DNA from: Ramlibacter sp.
GTDB lineage: Bacteria; Pseudomonadota; Gammaproteobacteria; Burkholderiales; Burkholderiaceae_C
Direction: 5' to 3'
Length of the DNA stretch: 64,000 bases
NCBI GenBank assembly: GCA_019635415.1
Contig: JAHBZN010000002.1
Span: 310,001 to 374,000, forward strand
Shown here in pieces: positions 29,052 through 39,638 of this stretch; positions within the stretch are counted from its first letter, which is position 1, and every line of letters begins with the position of its first letter. The notes beneath the pieces were generated by a model. That model saw only the letters and a program-made list of their open reading frames with translations, was not told the origin of the DNA and made no database searches. Made by a program: the position numbers and the translations under genes.

Positions 29052-30152
29052 TCAGCAGCCCGTGGCCTGTCCCTCGGCGAGCCGCTGCGCCCGCGCCCGC
29101 GTGTCGGGATGGCTGCTCAGCAGCTCCAGCAGGCCGGGCGCAGCACCCGCCGGGGTCTGGCGTTGCACCTTGCCGCTGATGGCCAGCAGGAGCTCCCCCA
29201 TTGGAGCCGTGGGACGGCCGGTGACGCGCATCAGCGCGACCGCAAAACAGTCCGCCTCGGTTTCGTGGCCCCGCCGGTAGGCCAGCCCGGTGAGCAGGGA
29301 ACCGCCCATGGACACGATGCTTGAAACATCGCCCAGCGCGAGCCCCAGGCCCACGTTGAGCACCCCCTGCTCGACCACCATGCGTGTGGTGTGCCGGTGC
29401 ACCACGTGTCCGATTTCATGGGCCAGCACCCCCGTGAGCGCGTCGTCCCCCAGACCGGCCGCCGTGGCCGCCTCGACCAGGCCATCGGTCAGCACGATGG
29501 TGCCGCCCGGCAAGGCGAAGGCGTTGGCCCCCATGCCCGAACGAAACGCCAGCGCCAGCTGCGGTTGGTAGCCGGTGTAGCGCCGCATGGACGGCGTCAT
29601 GCCCGCGGCTAGCGTCTCAAAGTCGCGCGTCAGTGCCGCCTGGCGCTGCAGGGGCAGCTTGCTGGGCTGCAGATCGCCGCGGTCCAGCTGCTGGAGTGCG
29701 CGATCCGCCAGGCTGGTTTCCCAGGCGAGGGGCACGTGGGTCGTCAGCAGGTGCGCGGCCCAAGGCGTGCCCCAGCGGTAAAAAGCCCCCAGGAACAGCG
29801 CTGCCATACCGAGCACCGCCACAAAGACGGTCCAGCGTGTTTGCATCCGCTGGGCCAGTGGGGCACGGGTGCCGGCCGCCACCAGGGCCGCCTGCCAGCC
29901 CGCGGTGTTGTCGATTTCCAGGCTGCCGCGGTCGCCCAGGTCCACCAGAACCATGCGGGGCGGGCGGGCGGCGCTCCAGGCCTGTGGCCAGCCGACGTCG
30001 CCATGGGCGAAGAGCAACGGCGCCGCGTCCCGCGCCAACGGATGCAGCGCGAGTGTGGTGCCGCCAGCGCCGGGCTGAAGACCCACCAGCACCGGTTGGG
30101 GCTGGCTCTGGCGGCCATCGAACCAGCGTGCGCGGATCAGGTCGGCCGCCAT
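29052..30152 (-). CDS. M48-family metallopeptidase, membrane-anchored
   Basis: A 366-residue protein with an unassigned N-terminal domain (about 100 residues), one transmembrane segment (WTVFVAVLGMAALFLGAFY near residue 110) and a periplasmic M48C zinc peptidase domain. Zinc motif HEIGHVVHRH near residue 245 with the third ligand in HETEADCFAV near residue 298. It starts 2 bases after the DUF898 gene stop, so the two form an operon seen in many proteobacteria (YjgN-like plus M48 peptidase). Confidence 0.87.
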   Translation of the reverse strand: MAADLIRARWFDGRQSQPQPVLVGLQPGAGGTTLALHPLARDAAPLLFAHGDVGWPQAWSAARPPRMVLVDLGDRGSLEIDNTAGWQAALVAAGTRAPLAQRMQTRWTVFVAVLGMAALFLGAFYRWGTPWAAHLLTTHVPLAWETSLADRALQQLDRGDLQPSKLPLQRQAALTRDFETLAAGMTPSMRRYTGYQPQLALAFRSGMGANAFALPGGTIVLTDGLVEAATAAGLGDDALTGVLAHEIGHVVHRHTTRMVVEQGVLNVGLGLALGDVSSIVSMGGSLLTGLAYRRGHETEADCFAVALMRVTGRPTAPMGELLLAISGKVQRQTPAGAAPGLLELLSSHPDTRARAQRLAEGQATGC

Positions 30153-30154
30153 GC

Positions 30155-31372
30155 TCAGCCCACCAGGTCAAGCCCCACGGCATCGGCCACGGCGTCGCCC
30201 AGACCACCTTGCTGGACGACCAACTGGCCGGCCAGTTGATCAACGCCGCCCTTGAGGTGCAGTGTGACCGACTCGGTTTTCATCCGGTATTCGCTGAGCA
30301 TGGCGAATGGCCGATAAAAACCCAGGGTCAGCAGGGTCAGCAGCATGTTTTTGAGTCGCAGCACGACATAGCGGCGCGCGCGGAGATCGCACTTGAAGCG
30401 GGCAATCTGGCTGACGCCCACGTTGCTCCACACCAGCTGGAACAGACGTGCCTCACGGTAGGCCCGCGCCGGTGCCGAGGCCAGCAGCAACAGGAAGACG
30501 GCCAGCACCGCCGCGACGACCACCAGCATCACCGCTTTCAGCCCGCCGCCCTTGAGGCCGGAGAACATGGCGATCGAGCCACCGAACAGGACGCCCAGCA
30601 GGACACCGGCCAACACAACGCACAGCAGAAACACCCCTAGGGTGGCCAGCCAGATCTTGACGAAATCACCGTACACGGGCTTCCATCGTCCGGCCTGATC
30701 GCCCACGCGCGCGCGCTTCACCAGCAGGCTCTTGAAATTGAATTCCAGGCGGATGATGCACAGCACGCTCAAGGCCAGCCCCAGCACGAACAGTCCCGCC
30801 ACGGCCGGCGCGAAGCCTGGCACGCGAGGCTTCGCGCCGGCCGTCGCCGTTGCCACAGGGGCGGCCTCGGGGCTGATCACGCTGACCAGTGCCATCACCG
30901 CCATCCACACCAGGGCCAGCGCGAACACGGGCCAGCTGGCCTTGTAGATCTCGCCCCAGGACGCGGCGAACTGCAGGCGCACGCCGCGCCAGCGGGTCGC
31001 GCCGAGGCGAAAGCGCATCGCGCTGCCCCAGAACCAGGGGGCCAAGGCCGCGCCTGCGAGCATGAACAGGCTGACCGCCGTGTCCTGCCCGGTATCGGCC
31101 GCGAGCTTGAACGCCACATACAGCGCCACCAGGACCAGAAACCCGAACACCATGCGCCGCTGCTGCGCGCTGAATTCCAGCGGACTGCCCGCCACCCAGG
31201 TGTTGCCGTAGAAATACTGGGCGGTGCGCCGCCGGGCGAACGGCGTGTACAGGCCCAGCGTGACGATGCTCAGCAGCAGGTTGACGATCCAGACCCTGAA
31301 GAATTCGCCGCCTCGACCCGTGAATTCCAGCGGGTGGGCATCGACCCCGGTGCGTGCCCGGTCCGTGTCCAT
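30155..31372 (-). CDS. DUF898 (YjgN-like) integral membrane protein
   Basis: A 405-residue multi-spanning inner-membrane protein. The family N-terminus FTGRGGEFFRVWIVNLLLSIVTLGLYTPFARRR repeats in variant form later, ending NMLLTLLTLGFYRPFA near residue 360. Function unknown; operon with the M48 peptidase. A perfect 16-bp inverted repeat (30803-30842) lies inside the coding sequence, encoding the hydrophilic stretch AGAKPRVPGFAPA. Confidence 0.87.
   Translation of the reverse strand: MDTDRARTGVDAHPLEFTGRGGEFFRVWIVNLLLSIVTLGLYTPFARRRTAQYFYGNTWVAGSPLEFSAQQRRMVFGFLVLVALYVAFKLAADTGQDTAVSLFMLAGAALAPWFWGSAMRFRLGATRWRGVRLQFAASWGEIYKASWPVFALALVWMAVMALVSVISPEAAPVATATAGAKPRVPGFAPAVAGLFVLGLALSVLCIIRLEFNFKSLLVKRARVGDQAGRWKPVYGDFVKIWLATLGVFLLCVVLAGVLLGVLFGGSIAMFSGLKGGGLKAVMLVVVAAVLAVFLLLLASAPARAYREARLFQLVWSNVGVSQIARFKCDLRARRYVVLRLKNMLLTLLTLGFYRPFAMLSEYRMKTESVTLHLKGGVDQLAGQLVVQQGGLGDAVADAVGLDLVG
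30803..30842. repeat. Perfect 16-bp inverted repeat inside the DUF898 gene
   Basis: Arms GGCCGGCGCGAAGCCT (30803-30818) and AGGCTTCGCGCCGGCC (30827-30842) are exact reverse complements with an 8-base loop. The element is translated on the - strand between two hydrophobic segments. Confidence 0.9.
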
Positions 31373-31444
31373 GGCTTCCTCCCTTTTTTTCGATGCGAGC
31401 GAGTGTAGCCGGGCGCTGCCGCTCCGTGACCGGGCGGGCGCTGG

Positions 31445-32218
31445 TCAGAACCGCTCGTGCGGCATCAGGTAGCGCCACTGGCCCGGTGCCAGCCCGGCCA
31501 TCGCCACACGGCCGATGCGGATGCGCCGCAACGCCAGCAGCTCCAGCCTCACGCTCTCGCACATCGAAGGAATCTGCCCGGGGCGTATGCCCTTGAGCGC
31601 GAAGCGAAGTCGGGTCTGCTGGTCGTTGCTGCTGCTCACGCTGACCCTGGCTGGCGGCAGGGCCCGGCCATTGAAACTCAGTCCGTGGGCCAGGCGCTGC
31701 AACTGCTCGGGTGCCACGGTGCCGCGCACGTCCGCCATGACCTCCTGCTCCACCTCGTCGGCGTCTTCGGTCAGCTTGCGATTGACTCGCCAATCCTGGC
31801 TGAACACGGTCAGCCCGCTGGCTTCGGTGGGCAGGGCGACCAGCGCGGCGAGCCCGGCCAGGTGCTTGCGCAGCGGGCGGATGCCGCTGCGGTCGTCCGC
31901 TGCCTGGGCCTGCGGGGTCAACAGTTGCACGGCCGAAGGTGCGCCCCGGCTGCGGCTGCCCTGGGGGCCGGGGGCATTGTCCAGCGCGGCCTCGTAGCCC
32001 GGGGGCTTGTGCAGCAGCAGGGTGACCGGGCGGCTGTCCAGCAGCGTGGCGTGGGGGTCGATGACCACGGTCTGCTGGGGCGCCACTTTGAAGGCGGGCA
32101 CCTCGATCACGTGGCCGTTCACGCTGACCCAGCCGCCTTCGATGTAGCGCTCGGCCTCGCTGCGGGAGCAGCCCTTCTGCTCGGCCACCCGCTTGGCCAG
32201 GCGCACCGGTTCGGTCAT
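31445..32218 (-). CDS. S4-domain RluF/RsuA-like pseudouridine synthase homologue lacking catalytic residues
   Basis: A 257-residue protein with an N-terminal S4 RNA-binding domain (RLAKRVAEQKGCSRSEAERYIEGGWVSVNG) and an RluF-like body ending in MCESV...LEL...RIRIGRV...LAPGQWRYL. At the usual GRLD-x-x-T-x-GL catalytic motif it reads ALPTEASGL, so Arg and Asp become Ala and Pro. The later RQIRRM motif reads GQIPSM. A Gly/Pro/Ser-rich insert lies near residue 85. It is probably not a working synthase; an RNA-binding role is possible. Its start overlaps the upstream Nudix-MBL gene's stop by 4 bases. Confidence 0.82.
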   Translation of the reverse strand: MTEPVRLAKRVAEQKGCSRSEAERYIEGGWVSVNGHVIEVPAFKVAPQQTVVIDPHATLLDSRPVTLLLHKPPGYEAALDNAPGPQGSRSRGAPSAVQLLTPQAQAADDRSGIRPLRKHLAGLAALVALPTEASGLTVFSQDWRVNRKLTEDADEVEQEVMADVRGTVAPEQLQRLAHGLSFNGRALPPARVSVSSSNDQQTRLRFALKGIRPGQIPSMCESVRLELLALRRIRIGRVAMAGLAPGQWRYLMPHERF

Positions 32219-33849
32219 GGATTGCCCTGCAGCGCGCGGATGCGCTGCACATGGGCCAGCAAAGAGCGCTGGGCCACGGGCCACATGCGCGGCGGCACGT
32301 CGTCGTAGGCCTGGGCGACCCAGTCTTCCATCGTGCCGTCGGGTCGGGCCTGCATGGCCGCCAGCACCTTGGCTTCGCGCTTGAGGCGGTGGGCCTTGAG
32401 CCGCGCCACGGTCTGGCGCGCCTCGCCCAGCACATAGCCATGCGCGGGCAGGATGAAGTCGATGCCCCGGGTGGCGCAGGCGGCGTCCAGCCGGTCGAGC
32501 GACTCGAGGTAGGCCGTCATGTCGCCGTCCGGCGGGTCGACCACCGTGGTGCTGCCGTTGAGCACGTGGTCACCCGAGAACAGCAGGCCGTCTTCCAGCA
32601 GCACCAGGCACAGGTGGTTGGCGGCATGGCCGGGTGTGTGAAGGGCCACCAGGGTGTGCGTCAGCCCTTTCCCCGTCAGCGTGAGCCGCTCTTCGTCTTT
32701 CAGCGCGCGATCGGGGGTGAACGCGCTGGCCGCGCGCGCCGTCGGCGCGGAGGGCAGGCCCAGGATGGGCGGCGCGGACTCGCACAGGGCTTGCAGCGGC
32801 CTTGCGCCCGGGGAGTGGTCCGGGTGTGAATGGGTGCACACGATCATGCGGATATCGCCGCCGGCGGCACGCCACAGGCGCTGCAGATGCACCGGATCGT
32901 CCGGGCCCGGGTCGATGGCGATGTAGCCGCTGTCCGGGTCGCCCACGAGGTAGCTGTTGGTGCCGGGGCCGGTCATGGCACCCGGGTTCGGCGCGGTCAG
33001 CCGCTGGACGTTCTTCAGCAGCGGCACCGGCTGCTCGGTGCGCCAGTCGAGGTGGTGCACGATCTGGCCGTCCGGGCAGACCAGGGCGAGCTCGCCATAG
33101 GGCTGCTCGTGCTCCATGTAGCGGGCTTCCTTGCCCGCCAGCCAGGCCGCGCGCGGGCAACTGGTCCACAGGGGCTGTTCGCTGGCGCAGGCCTCGAGCA
33201 CCGCGTCCACGGCGGCGAAGTGCTGCAGCCGTTCCAGCGTGCGGATGGTGGGGAAGATCATGAAGAAGCGGCCCGCCTCGTGGCGCTGCAGCGCGTCGGC
33301 CGGGCGCACCCAGACCGGTTCGAACTGCTCGGCGTCGTCGGCCACGGGCTGCTGCCCCTCGGGCATGCGGGCCACGAGGAAGGGCACATCGAAGCGGCGC
33401 GGCAGATCCCGGTCGGTGACCCAGTGTGCCAGCACGAACACGGCATCGGCGGCCAGCGTCAGCCCGCGCGCCTGGCACTGCCCGGCGAAGGGCGCCTGGC
33501 GGTCGATGGCGGCGATGTCGGCCGCAGTGGCGAAGCGGCCATCGGCGTGGCGTGCCAGCAGCACGCCCAGCTCCTCGAAGCTCTCACGGATGGCGGCAAT
33601 GGCCTGGGTCAGGCGCAGGTCGTCCTGGCCGGGCCGGCGCGCCGCGCCGCCGCGGGCTGCCGCGTCGGCGGCGTCGATGCCGCCGCCCGGGAACACGTAG
33701 GCGCCCGGCGCGAAGCTGGCGGTCGTGGAGCGGCGCGTCATGAGCACCTCGATGCCCTCGGCGCCGTCGCGCAGCAGGAGCACGGTGGCGGCGGGCCGCG
33801 TGGCGGCCGGTTCGCGCTGGGGGTGGAGCAATTGGGAGATTCGGGCCAT
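32215..33849 (-). CDS. Nudix hydrolase - metallo-beta-lactamase-fold fusion protein
   Basis: A 544-residue two-domain protein. Residues about 1-240 are a Nudix domain: [13 protein letters not shown] then [13 protein letters not shown], the Nudix-box REXXEELG core, as in NUDT19/NUDT8-type CoA diphosphatases. Residues about 270-500 are a metallo-beta-lactamase fold of the LACTB2/endoribonuclease type: [56 protein letters not shown] has Ser where HxHxDH is usual, which keeps all ligands. ATG 33849 marks the family start ([10 protein letters not shown]). Substrate unknown. Confidence 0.85.
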   Translation of the reverse strand: MARISQLLHPQREPAATRPAATVLLLRDGAEGIEVLMTRRSTTASFAPGAYVFPGGGIDAADAAARGGAARRPGQDDLRLTQAIAAIRESFEELGVLLARHADGRFATAADIAAIDRQAPFAGQCQARGLTLAADAVFVLAHWVTDRDLPRRFDVPFLVARMPEGQQPVADDAEQFEPVWVRPADALQRHEAGRFFMIFPTIRTLERLQHFAAVDAVLEACASEQPLWTSCPRAAWLAGKEARYMEHEQPYGELALVCPDGQIVHHLDWRTEQPVPLLKNVQRLTAPNPGAMTGPGTNSYLVGDPDSGYIAIDPGPDDPVHLQRLWRAAGGDIRMIVCTHSHPDHSPGARPLQALCESAPPILGLPSAPTARAASAFTPDRALKDEERLTLTGKGLTHTLVALHTPGHAANHLCLVLLEDGLLFSGDHVLNGSTTVVDPPDGDMTAYLESLDRLDAACATRGIDFILPAHGYVLGEARQTVARLKAHRLKREAKVLAAMQARPDGTMEDWVAQAYDDVPPRMWPVAQRSLLAHVQRIRALQGNP

Positions 33850-33909
33850 GCCGGCATTATCGGCAGGGCCGTGCGGCCCTGCTGGCGCGGCGGGGCGATA
33901 ATCCCCGCC

Positions 33910-34791
33910 ATGCGAATCCGCTTCACCAAGATGCAGGGCGCGGGCAACGATTTCGTGGTGCTCGACGAGACCCGGGGCCGCCTCGGACTGACGGCGCGCC
34001 AGTACCAGTTTCTGGCGGACCGGCATTTTGGCGTGGGCGCCGACCAGATCCTCACCGTCCGGCCCTCGCCGGCGCCGGGCATCGACTTCGAATACGTGAT
34101 CCACAACGCCGATGGCGGCGAAGTCGAGCACTGCGGCAATGGCGCGCGCTGCTTCGTGCGCTACGTGCGCGACCACGGCCTGACCGACAAGGCGTCGGTG
34201 CGCGTCAAGACCGTCAACAACACGCTGGTGCTGAACATGGGGTCCGACGGCCGCGTGACCGTGGACATGGGACCGCCGGTGTTCGAGCCCGCGGCCATTC
34301 CCTTCGATCCCGCCGGCCTGTCGCCGCAGCCCGCCGGTTCCTGGCAAAAATGGCCGCTGGCCCTTGACGCCCCGGCGCAGGGCGCTATGGTTTCAGTAGC
34401 AGTCCTGTCGATGGGCAACCCCCATGCCGTGCAATGGGTGGAGGACGTGGACAGGGCGCCCGTGGCCCAGCAGGGGCCGTGCATCGAGAGCCATCCGCGT
34501 TTTCCCAACCGCGTCAACGCGGGCTTCCTGCAGGTGGTGAGCCGCTCCCAGGCGCGCCTGCGGGTGTTCGAGCGCGGCGCGGGCGAGACGCTGGCCTGTG
34601 GCACCGGCGCCTGCGCGGCCGTGGTGGCGGGTATCCGGCTGGGGCAGTTCGACGCCCGCGTCGACGTGGAAACCCGTGGCGGCCGCCTCACCATCGAGTG
34701 GGACGGTGCGCAGGGCGACGGCTGGGCCCCGGTGATGCTGACCGGCCCGGCCGCCAGCGTGTTTGAAGGCGAAATTGACATCCCCGAATGA
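33910..34791 (+). CDS. dapF: Diaminopimelate epimerase
   Basis: A 293-residue epimerase converting LL- to meso-diaminopimelate for lysine and peptidoglycan. Both catalytic cysteines are present: [10 protein letters not shown] near residue 77 and [11 protein letters not shown] near residue 230. [17 protein letters not shown] is the classic N-terminus. An AT-rich patch at 34380-34412 (GCGCTATGG...GTAGCAG) lies in the coding sequence. Heads a dapF-DUF484-xerC cluster as in E. coli and many proteobacteria; divergent from the Nudix gene with 60 bases between. Confidence 0.95.
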   Translation: MRIRFTKMQGAGNDFVVLDETRGRLGLTARQYQFLADRHFGVGADQILTVRPSPAPGIDFEYVIHNADGGEVEHCGNGARCFVRYVRDHGLTDKASVRVKTVNNTLVLNMGSDGRVTVDMGPPVFEPAAIPFDPAGLSPQPAGSWQKWPLALDAPAQGAMVSVAVLSMGNPHAVQWVEDVDRAPVAQQGPCIESHPRFPNRVNAGFLQVVSRSQARLRVFERGAGETLACGTGACAAVVAGIRLGQFDARVDVETRGGRLTIEWDGAQGDGWAPVMLTGPAASVFEGEIDIPE

Positions 34792-34798
34792 AGACAAC

Positions 34799-35491
34799 AT
34801 GAACCAGGCTCCCATTCCCCCGATCACCGAAGACGACATCGCCAACTACCTGGCCAACACCCCGGATTTCTTCGAGCGCCATGCCGAGCTGCTGGGGGCG
34901 GTCCAGTTGACCAGCCCGCACGGCAACCGCGCGGTGAGCCTGCAGGAGCGCCAGGCCGAGATGCTGCGCGAGAAGATCAAGGTGCTCGAGCACCGGGTGA
35001 TGGACATGGTGCGCCACGGCAACGAGAACATGGTGATTGCCGACCGGCTGCAGCGCTGGGCGCGTGATCTGTTCATGGTGCAGTCGGGCCGGGCCATTCC
35101 GGCCACCATTGCTGCCGGCATCGCCACCCAGTTCATGGTGCCGCAGGTCGCCATCAAGGTCTGGGGCGTGGACGCCCGCTACGGCGGCGAGCCTTTTGCC
35201 GACGGAGTGAGCGATGACGCAAAGGCCTTTGCCTCGTCGTTGACACAGCCCTATTGCGGGGTGAACTCCGGCTTCGAGGCCGTGACCTGGCTCGACGACC
35301 CGGCGGTGGCCATGTCGATCGCGCTGATCCCGCTGCGCGCCGGCGCCATCACCAGCCCGGGCCCGGCGTTCGGCATGCTGGTGCTGGCGTCGCCCGACCC
35401 GCAGCGATTCTCCAGCGGCATGGGCACCGATTTCCTCGAGCGCCTGGCCGAGCTGGCCAGCGCCGCGCTTTCGCGGCTGCGCCACGAGTGA
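34799..35491 (+). CDS. DUF484 family protein (GAF-like)
   Basis: A 230-residue protein with the DUF484 N-terminus DDIANYLANTPDFFERHAELL and SLQERQAEMLREKIKVLEHRV (coiled coil), followed by a GAF-like domain. Its function is unknown, but it lies between dapF and xerC in many proteobacteria (E. coli yigA). ATG 34799 is 7 bases after the dapF stop; a TTG 12 codons earlier would overlap dapF. Confidence 0.88.
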   Translation: MNQAPIPPITEDDIANYLANTPDFFERHAELLGAVQLTSPHGNRAVSLQERQAEMLREKIKVLEHRVMDMVRHGNENMVIADRLQRWARDLFMVQSGRAIPATIAAGIATQFMVPQVAIKVWGVDARYGGEPFADGVSDDAKAFASSLTQPYCGVNSGFEAVTWLDDPAVAMSIALIPLRAGAITSPGPAFGMLVLASPDPQRFSSGMGTDFLERLAELASAALSRLRHE

Positions 35492-35497
35492 GGCCGC

Positions 35498-36466
35498 ATG
35501 GGTGCCGGCGCCGTGTCCCCGGACCCGCAAGCCCGCGAAGCGGGCGGTGATGCCGCCCTGGTCGAGAAATACTTGGAGCATGTGCGCGTCGAAAAGCGCC
35601 TGGCCGCCCGCACGGTGGAGCTGTACGCGCTGGACCTGCGCAAGCTGTCCGCCAGTGCCGCGCAGGCCGGCGTGGGCCTGCTGCGGGTTCAGAACGCGCA
35701 TATCCGGCGCTGGGTGGCGCAGATGCACGGTGGCGGCCGCAGCGGCCGGGGCATCGCGCTGATCCTGTCGGGCTGGCGCGGCTTCTATGCCTGGCTGGGC
35801 CGGGAGGGGCTGGTCAGCCAGAACCCGGTGCAGGATGTGCGCGCGCCGAAGGCGCCCAAGCCCCTGCCCAAGGCCCTGAGCGTGGACGACGCGGTGCAGC
35901 TGGCCGAGCTGCACGACGAGTCCGACGACCCGTGGCTGGAGGCCCGCGACGCCGCCATGGTGGAGTTGCTGTACGGCTGCGGCCTGCGCGTGGGCGAACT
36001 GGTGGGCCTGGACGTGCGGGCCAGCGTGGGCGCCCGCGGCTGGATCGATCTCCAGGGCGCCGAGGCCCATGTGCTGGGCAAGGGCAGCAAGCGCCGCTCG
36101 GTGCCCGTGGGCGAGAAGGCGCTGCAGGCGCTGCGCCACTGGCTGGCGCTGCGCGGCGAGGCCTCGCTGCCGGCATTGTTCCTGGGACGCCACGGCACGC
36201 GCCTCACGCCGCAGTCGGTCTGGCAGCGGCTGCGCCGCCGCAGCCTCAAAAGCGGGCTGGCCACGCCGGTCCACCCCCATATGCTGCGCCACTCTTTTGC
36301 CAGCCATGTCCTGCAGTCCAGCAGCGATCTGCGTGCCGTGCAGGAGCTGCTGGGGCACGCCAACATCACCACCACGCAGGTCTACACGCGGCTCGATTTC
36401 CAGCATCTGGCGCGGGCTTATGACGCGGCCCATCCGCGCGCGCGGCGCGAACCCGGCAAGTCCTGA
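35498..36466 (+). CDS. xerC: Tyrosine recombinase XerC
   Basis: A 322-residue site-specific recombinase acting with XerD at dif to resolve chromosome dimers. N-terminal SAM-like domain (EKYLEHVRVEKRLAARTVELY), then catalytic residues Arg in GCGLRVGELVG, Lys in GKGSKRR, HMLRHSFASH (His and Arg), His in LLGHANITTTQ and Tyr in VYTRLD. An extra 20 or so residues precede the domain. Placement after dapF-DUF484 supports XerC over XerD. Confidence 0.92.
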   Translation: MGAGAVSPDPQAREAGGDAALVEKYLEHVRVEKRLAARTVELYALDLRKLSASAAQAGVGLLRVQNAHIRRWVAQMHGGGRSGRGIALILSGWRGFYAWLGREGLVSQNPVQDVRAPKAPKPLPKALSVDDAVQLAELHDESDDPWLEARDAAMVELLYGCGLRVGELVGLDVRASVGARGWIDLQGAEAHVLGKGSKRRSVPVGEKALQALRHWLALRGEASLPALFLGRHGTRLTPQSVWQRLRRRSLKSGLATPVHPHMLRHSFASHVLQSSSDLRAVQELLGHANITTTQVYTRLDFQHLARAYDAAHPRARREPGKS

Positions 36467-36495
36467 GCCGGCCCCGGCGCGGCTCCTTTGGGGGC

Positions 36496-38205
36496 TCAGT
36501 CGTGCAGCGAGAACACCGCGCGTTTGCTGTCGGCGGGCACGCTGGCCAGCAGCGAGCCGAGCCGGTCGATGACATCCTGCGCGTCCTCGCCGTCCAGCGG
36601 CACCAGCGCTTGCGCCACACGCAGCTGGGCCACCCATTCCAGCGGCTTGTTCTTGAAGGGCATCAGGCCGCGCGCCACCACGCGCGGGCCCGTCTGCGCG
36701 GCTTCCTCCGGCGTCAGCGGGCCTTCGACGAGCATGCCGAAGCGCCGCTCCGACAGCCGCGCCACGCTGTCGATCTCGCGCGCCGCCGTCAGCAGCCTGC
36801 CCGCCACGCGCAGCGGCAGCTCTTCGGCGGAGCGCCGGTCGAACGTCCGCTCGATCTGGTCGGTGTTGGTGATGTCGATCAGCAGCACCACGCCCTGGTG
36901 CTTGAGCCGCTGCGAACGCGCGATCATGCGGATCAGCCGTTCGGCGAACACGTGGCCGTTGATCAGTCCGGTGGCCGGGTCCATGCGGTCCATGCCCTGG
37001 ATGCGCCGGTTGTGCTCGCGCCGCTGCTGGCTGCGCAGCATGAGGATGACCAGCAGCACGGGCAACTCGAAGGCAATGCCGATCTGCATGCCGTGCACGG
37101 TCATGAAGCTCACCGGGATCAGGCCGCTGATCCGTGCCAGGGGAAAGGCCGCGGTCAGGATCACGGGCGCCGCGCCCGCCAGCAGCCAGAGCCCGAAGCG
37201 GTCGCCGCGGCGCCAGGCCCAGAGCATGACCAGCGTGCCGACCACCACCGACAGCACCACATAGGGCACCATCAGCCGGAAGCGCAGCGACGGTTCCGCC
37301 AGCATGATGGCGATGCACAGCACGGGGCCCAGTCCCGCGAGGCCCAGCATGAGCGCGTTGAGGCGGCGGGATCGCTCGGGCAGCGAGACCACGGCCGACC
37401 CGAACCATGACAACGAGGCCACCGTGAGGCAGGGCAGCACCGTCAACGCCACGTCGTTCCACCACGCGAAGTCGGGCCACAGGTGAAGTCCCGCGATGCC
37501 GGTCATCGAAGCCTGTGTCAGCGCCATCAGCGCCACGCTCAGCGCGTAGATGCTGTAGGTGGAGTCGCGCAGCGAGACCGCGCTCAGCACCGCCAGCATC
37601 ACGGCCAGGCCGGCCAGGCCGAAGTAGATGCCCAGGATCAGCGAGACGCGCTGTTCGCTGCGGTACAGGTAGCTTTCGCTCACGAACGTCAGGGGCGCGC
37701 CGAAGCTGTGCGGGTTCTCGATGCGCAGCAGGTAGCGCCTGGGCTCCTCGGCCGAGACCTGCAGCGGCAGCAGGGGATGGCGGTGGGGCACCGGCCACTG
37801 GCTGACGGCCACGGTGTCTCCGGCGCGCTGTTCATTCCACTGGCCGATGCTGTCCTGCGTGTAGAGCGAGGCCCGGTCCACCGAGGCATAGGGGATTTCA
37901 AGGTACCAGCGTTCGGCATCAGGGGCTGGCGGGACGGTGAAGCGGATCCACAGGGCCTGCCCCGAGGTGATCGGGTAGATGGCGCGGGCGCGCGTGGGCT
38001 GCCAGGGCAGGTCGTCGCGGGCACCGGTCTGGTCCGCCTGCAACTGGCCGGTCGGGTCGATCCAGTAGTCGCCCCAATCCAGCAGCGCCACGGGCTGGCG
38101 GGCCGTGTCCAGCTCCAGCACGCTGCGCCCGACCGCCGTCCCGCACAGCAGGACCAACAGCAGCAGGGCCATCCAGCGCCGGCACCGGCCCAACCAGAAC
38201 CTCAT
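36496..38205 (-). CDS. 7TMR-DISM membrane protein with degenerate GGDEF domain
   Basis: A 569-residue sensor-like protein: signal peptide, periplasmic 7TMR-DISM extracellular domain (ALWIRFTVPP...WYLEIPYASVDRASLY), seven transmembrane helices between about residues 185 and 390, and a C-terminal GGDEF-like domain starting MDPATGLINGHVFAERL. The active-site loop that should read GG(D/E)EF reads SERRF, and the domain is short, so cyclic-di-GMP synthesis is unlikely. It may act through protein contacts or be a relic. GGAGACACAC precedes the ATG. Confidence 0.85.
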   Translation of the reverse strand: MRFWLGRCRRWMALLLLVLLCGTAVGRSVLELDTARQPVALLDWGDYWIDPTGQLQADQTGARDDLPWQPTRARAIYPITSGQALWIRFTVPPAPDAERWYLEIPYASVDRASLYTQDSIGQWNEQRAGDTVAVSQWPVPHRHPLLPLQVSAEEPRRYLLRIENPHSFGAPLTFVSESYLYRSEQRVSLILGIYFGLAGLAVMLAVLSAVSLRDSTYSIYALSVALMALTQASMTGIAGLHLWPDFAWWNDVALTVLPCLTVASLSWFGSAVVSLPERSRRLNALMLGLAGLGPVLCIAIMLAEPSLRFRLMVPYVVLSVVVGTLVMLWAWRRGDRFGLWLLAGAAPVILTAAFPLARISGLIPVSFMTVHGMQIGIAFELPVLLVILMLRSQQRREHNRRIQGMDRMDPATGLINGHVFAERLIRMIARSQRLKHQGVVLLIDITNTDQIERTFDRRSAEELPLRVAGRLLTAAREIDSVARLSERRFGMLVEGPLTPEEAAQTGPRVVARGLMPFKNKPLEWVAQLRVAQALVPLDGEDAQDVIDRLGSLLASVPADSKRAVFSLHD

Positions 38206-38267
38206 TGTGTGTGTCTCCTAAGCAACCCTCGATTGTCGCCTGCCCGCGGGCAGCGGGCCTGGGGGCC

Positions 38268-38300
38268 ACCGGCGGAGGCAGAGGTGCCTCCCGCCGTTCG
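38268..38300. repeat. Hairpin-forming repeat upstream of rlmI
   Basis: CCGGCGGAGGCA, loop GAG, then GTGCCTCCCGCCG: near-perfect inverted repeat in the 167-base region between the divergent sensor and rlmI genes. Apart from this hairpin and both start regions I see nothing else there. Confidence 0.5.
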
Positions 38301-38372
38301 GAACTACTCGGACCCTCTGTGTCATCGGCGCCACGCCGGAGCCACCGACTGGCAGCCGCGACAATACGGTCC

Positions 38373-39557
<1,185 letters not shown>

Positions 39558-39638
39558 AACCCCACCGTCCGCATCGTTGAAATCGCCGCTAAACTCCCCC
39601 ACCTTCCAGGCCTTGCAGCCAGATTCAGCAGGTTCCCC

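Noticed and set aside
28907..29324. Short open frames over the 3' part of rnpB
   Set aside because: The region is explained by the RNase P RNA, whose conserved elements and P1 helix are intact.
34688..37798. A 1036-codon open frame on - across dapF, DUF484, xerC and the sensor gene
   Set aside because: Long antisense frames are common at this GC content. It crosses several real genes, its translation is low-complexity, and it matches no family.
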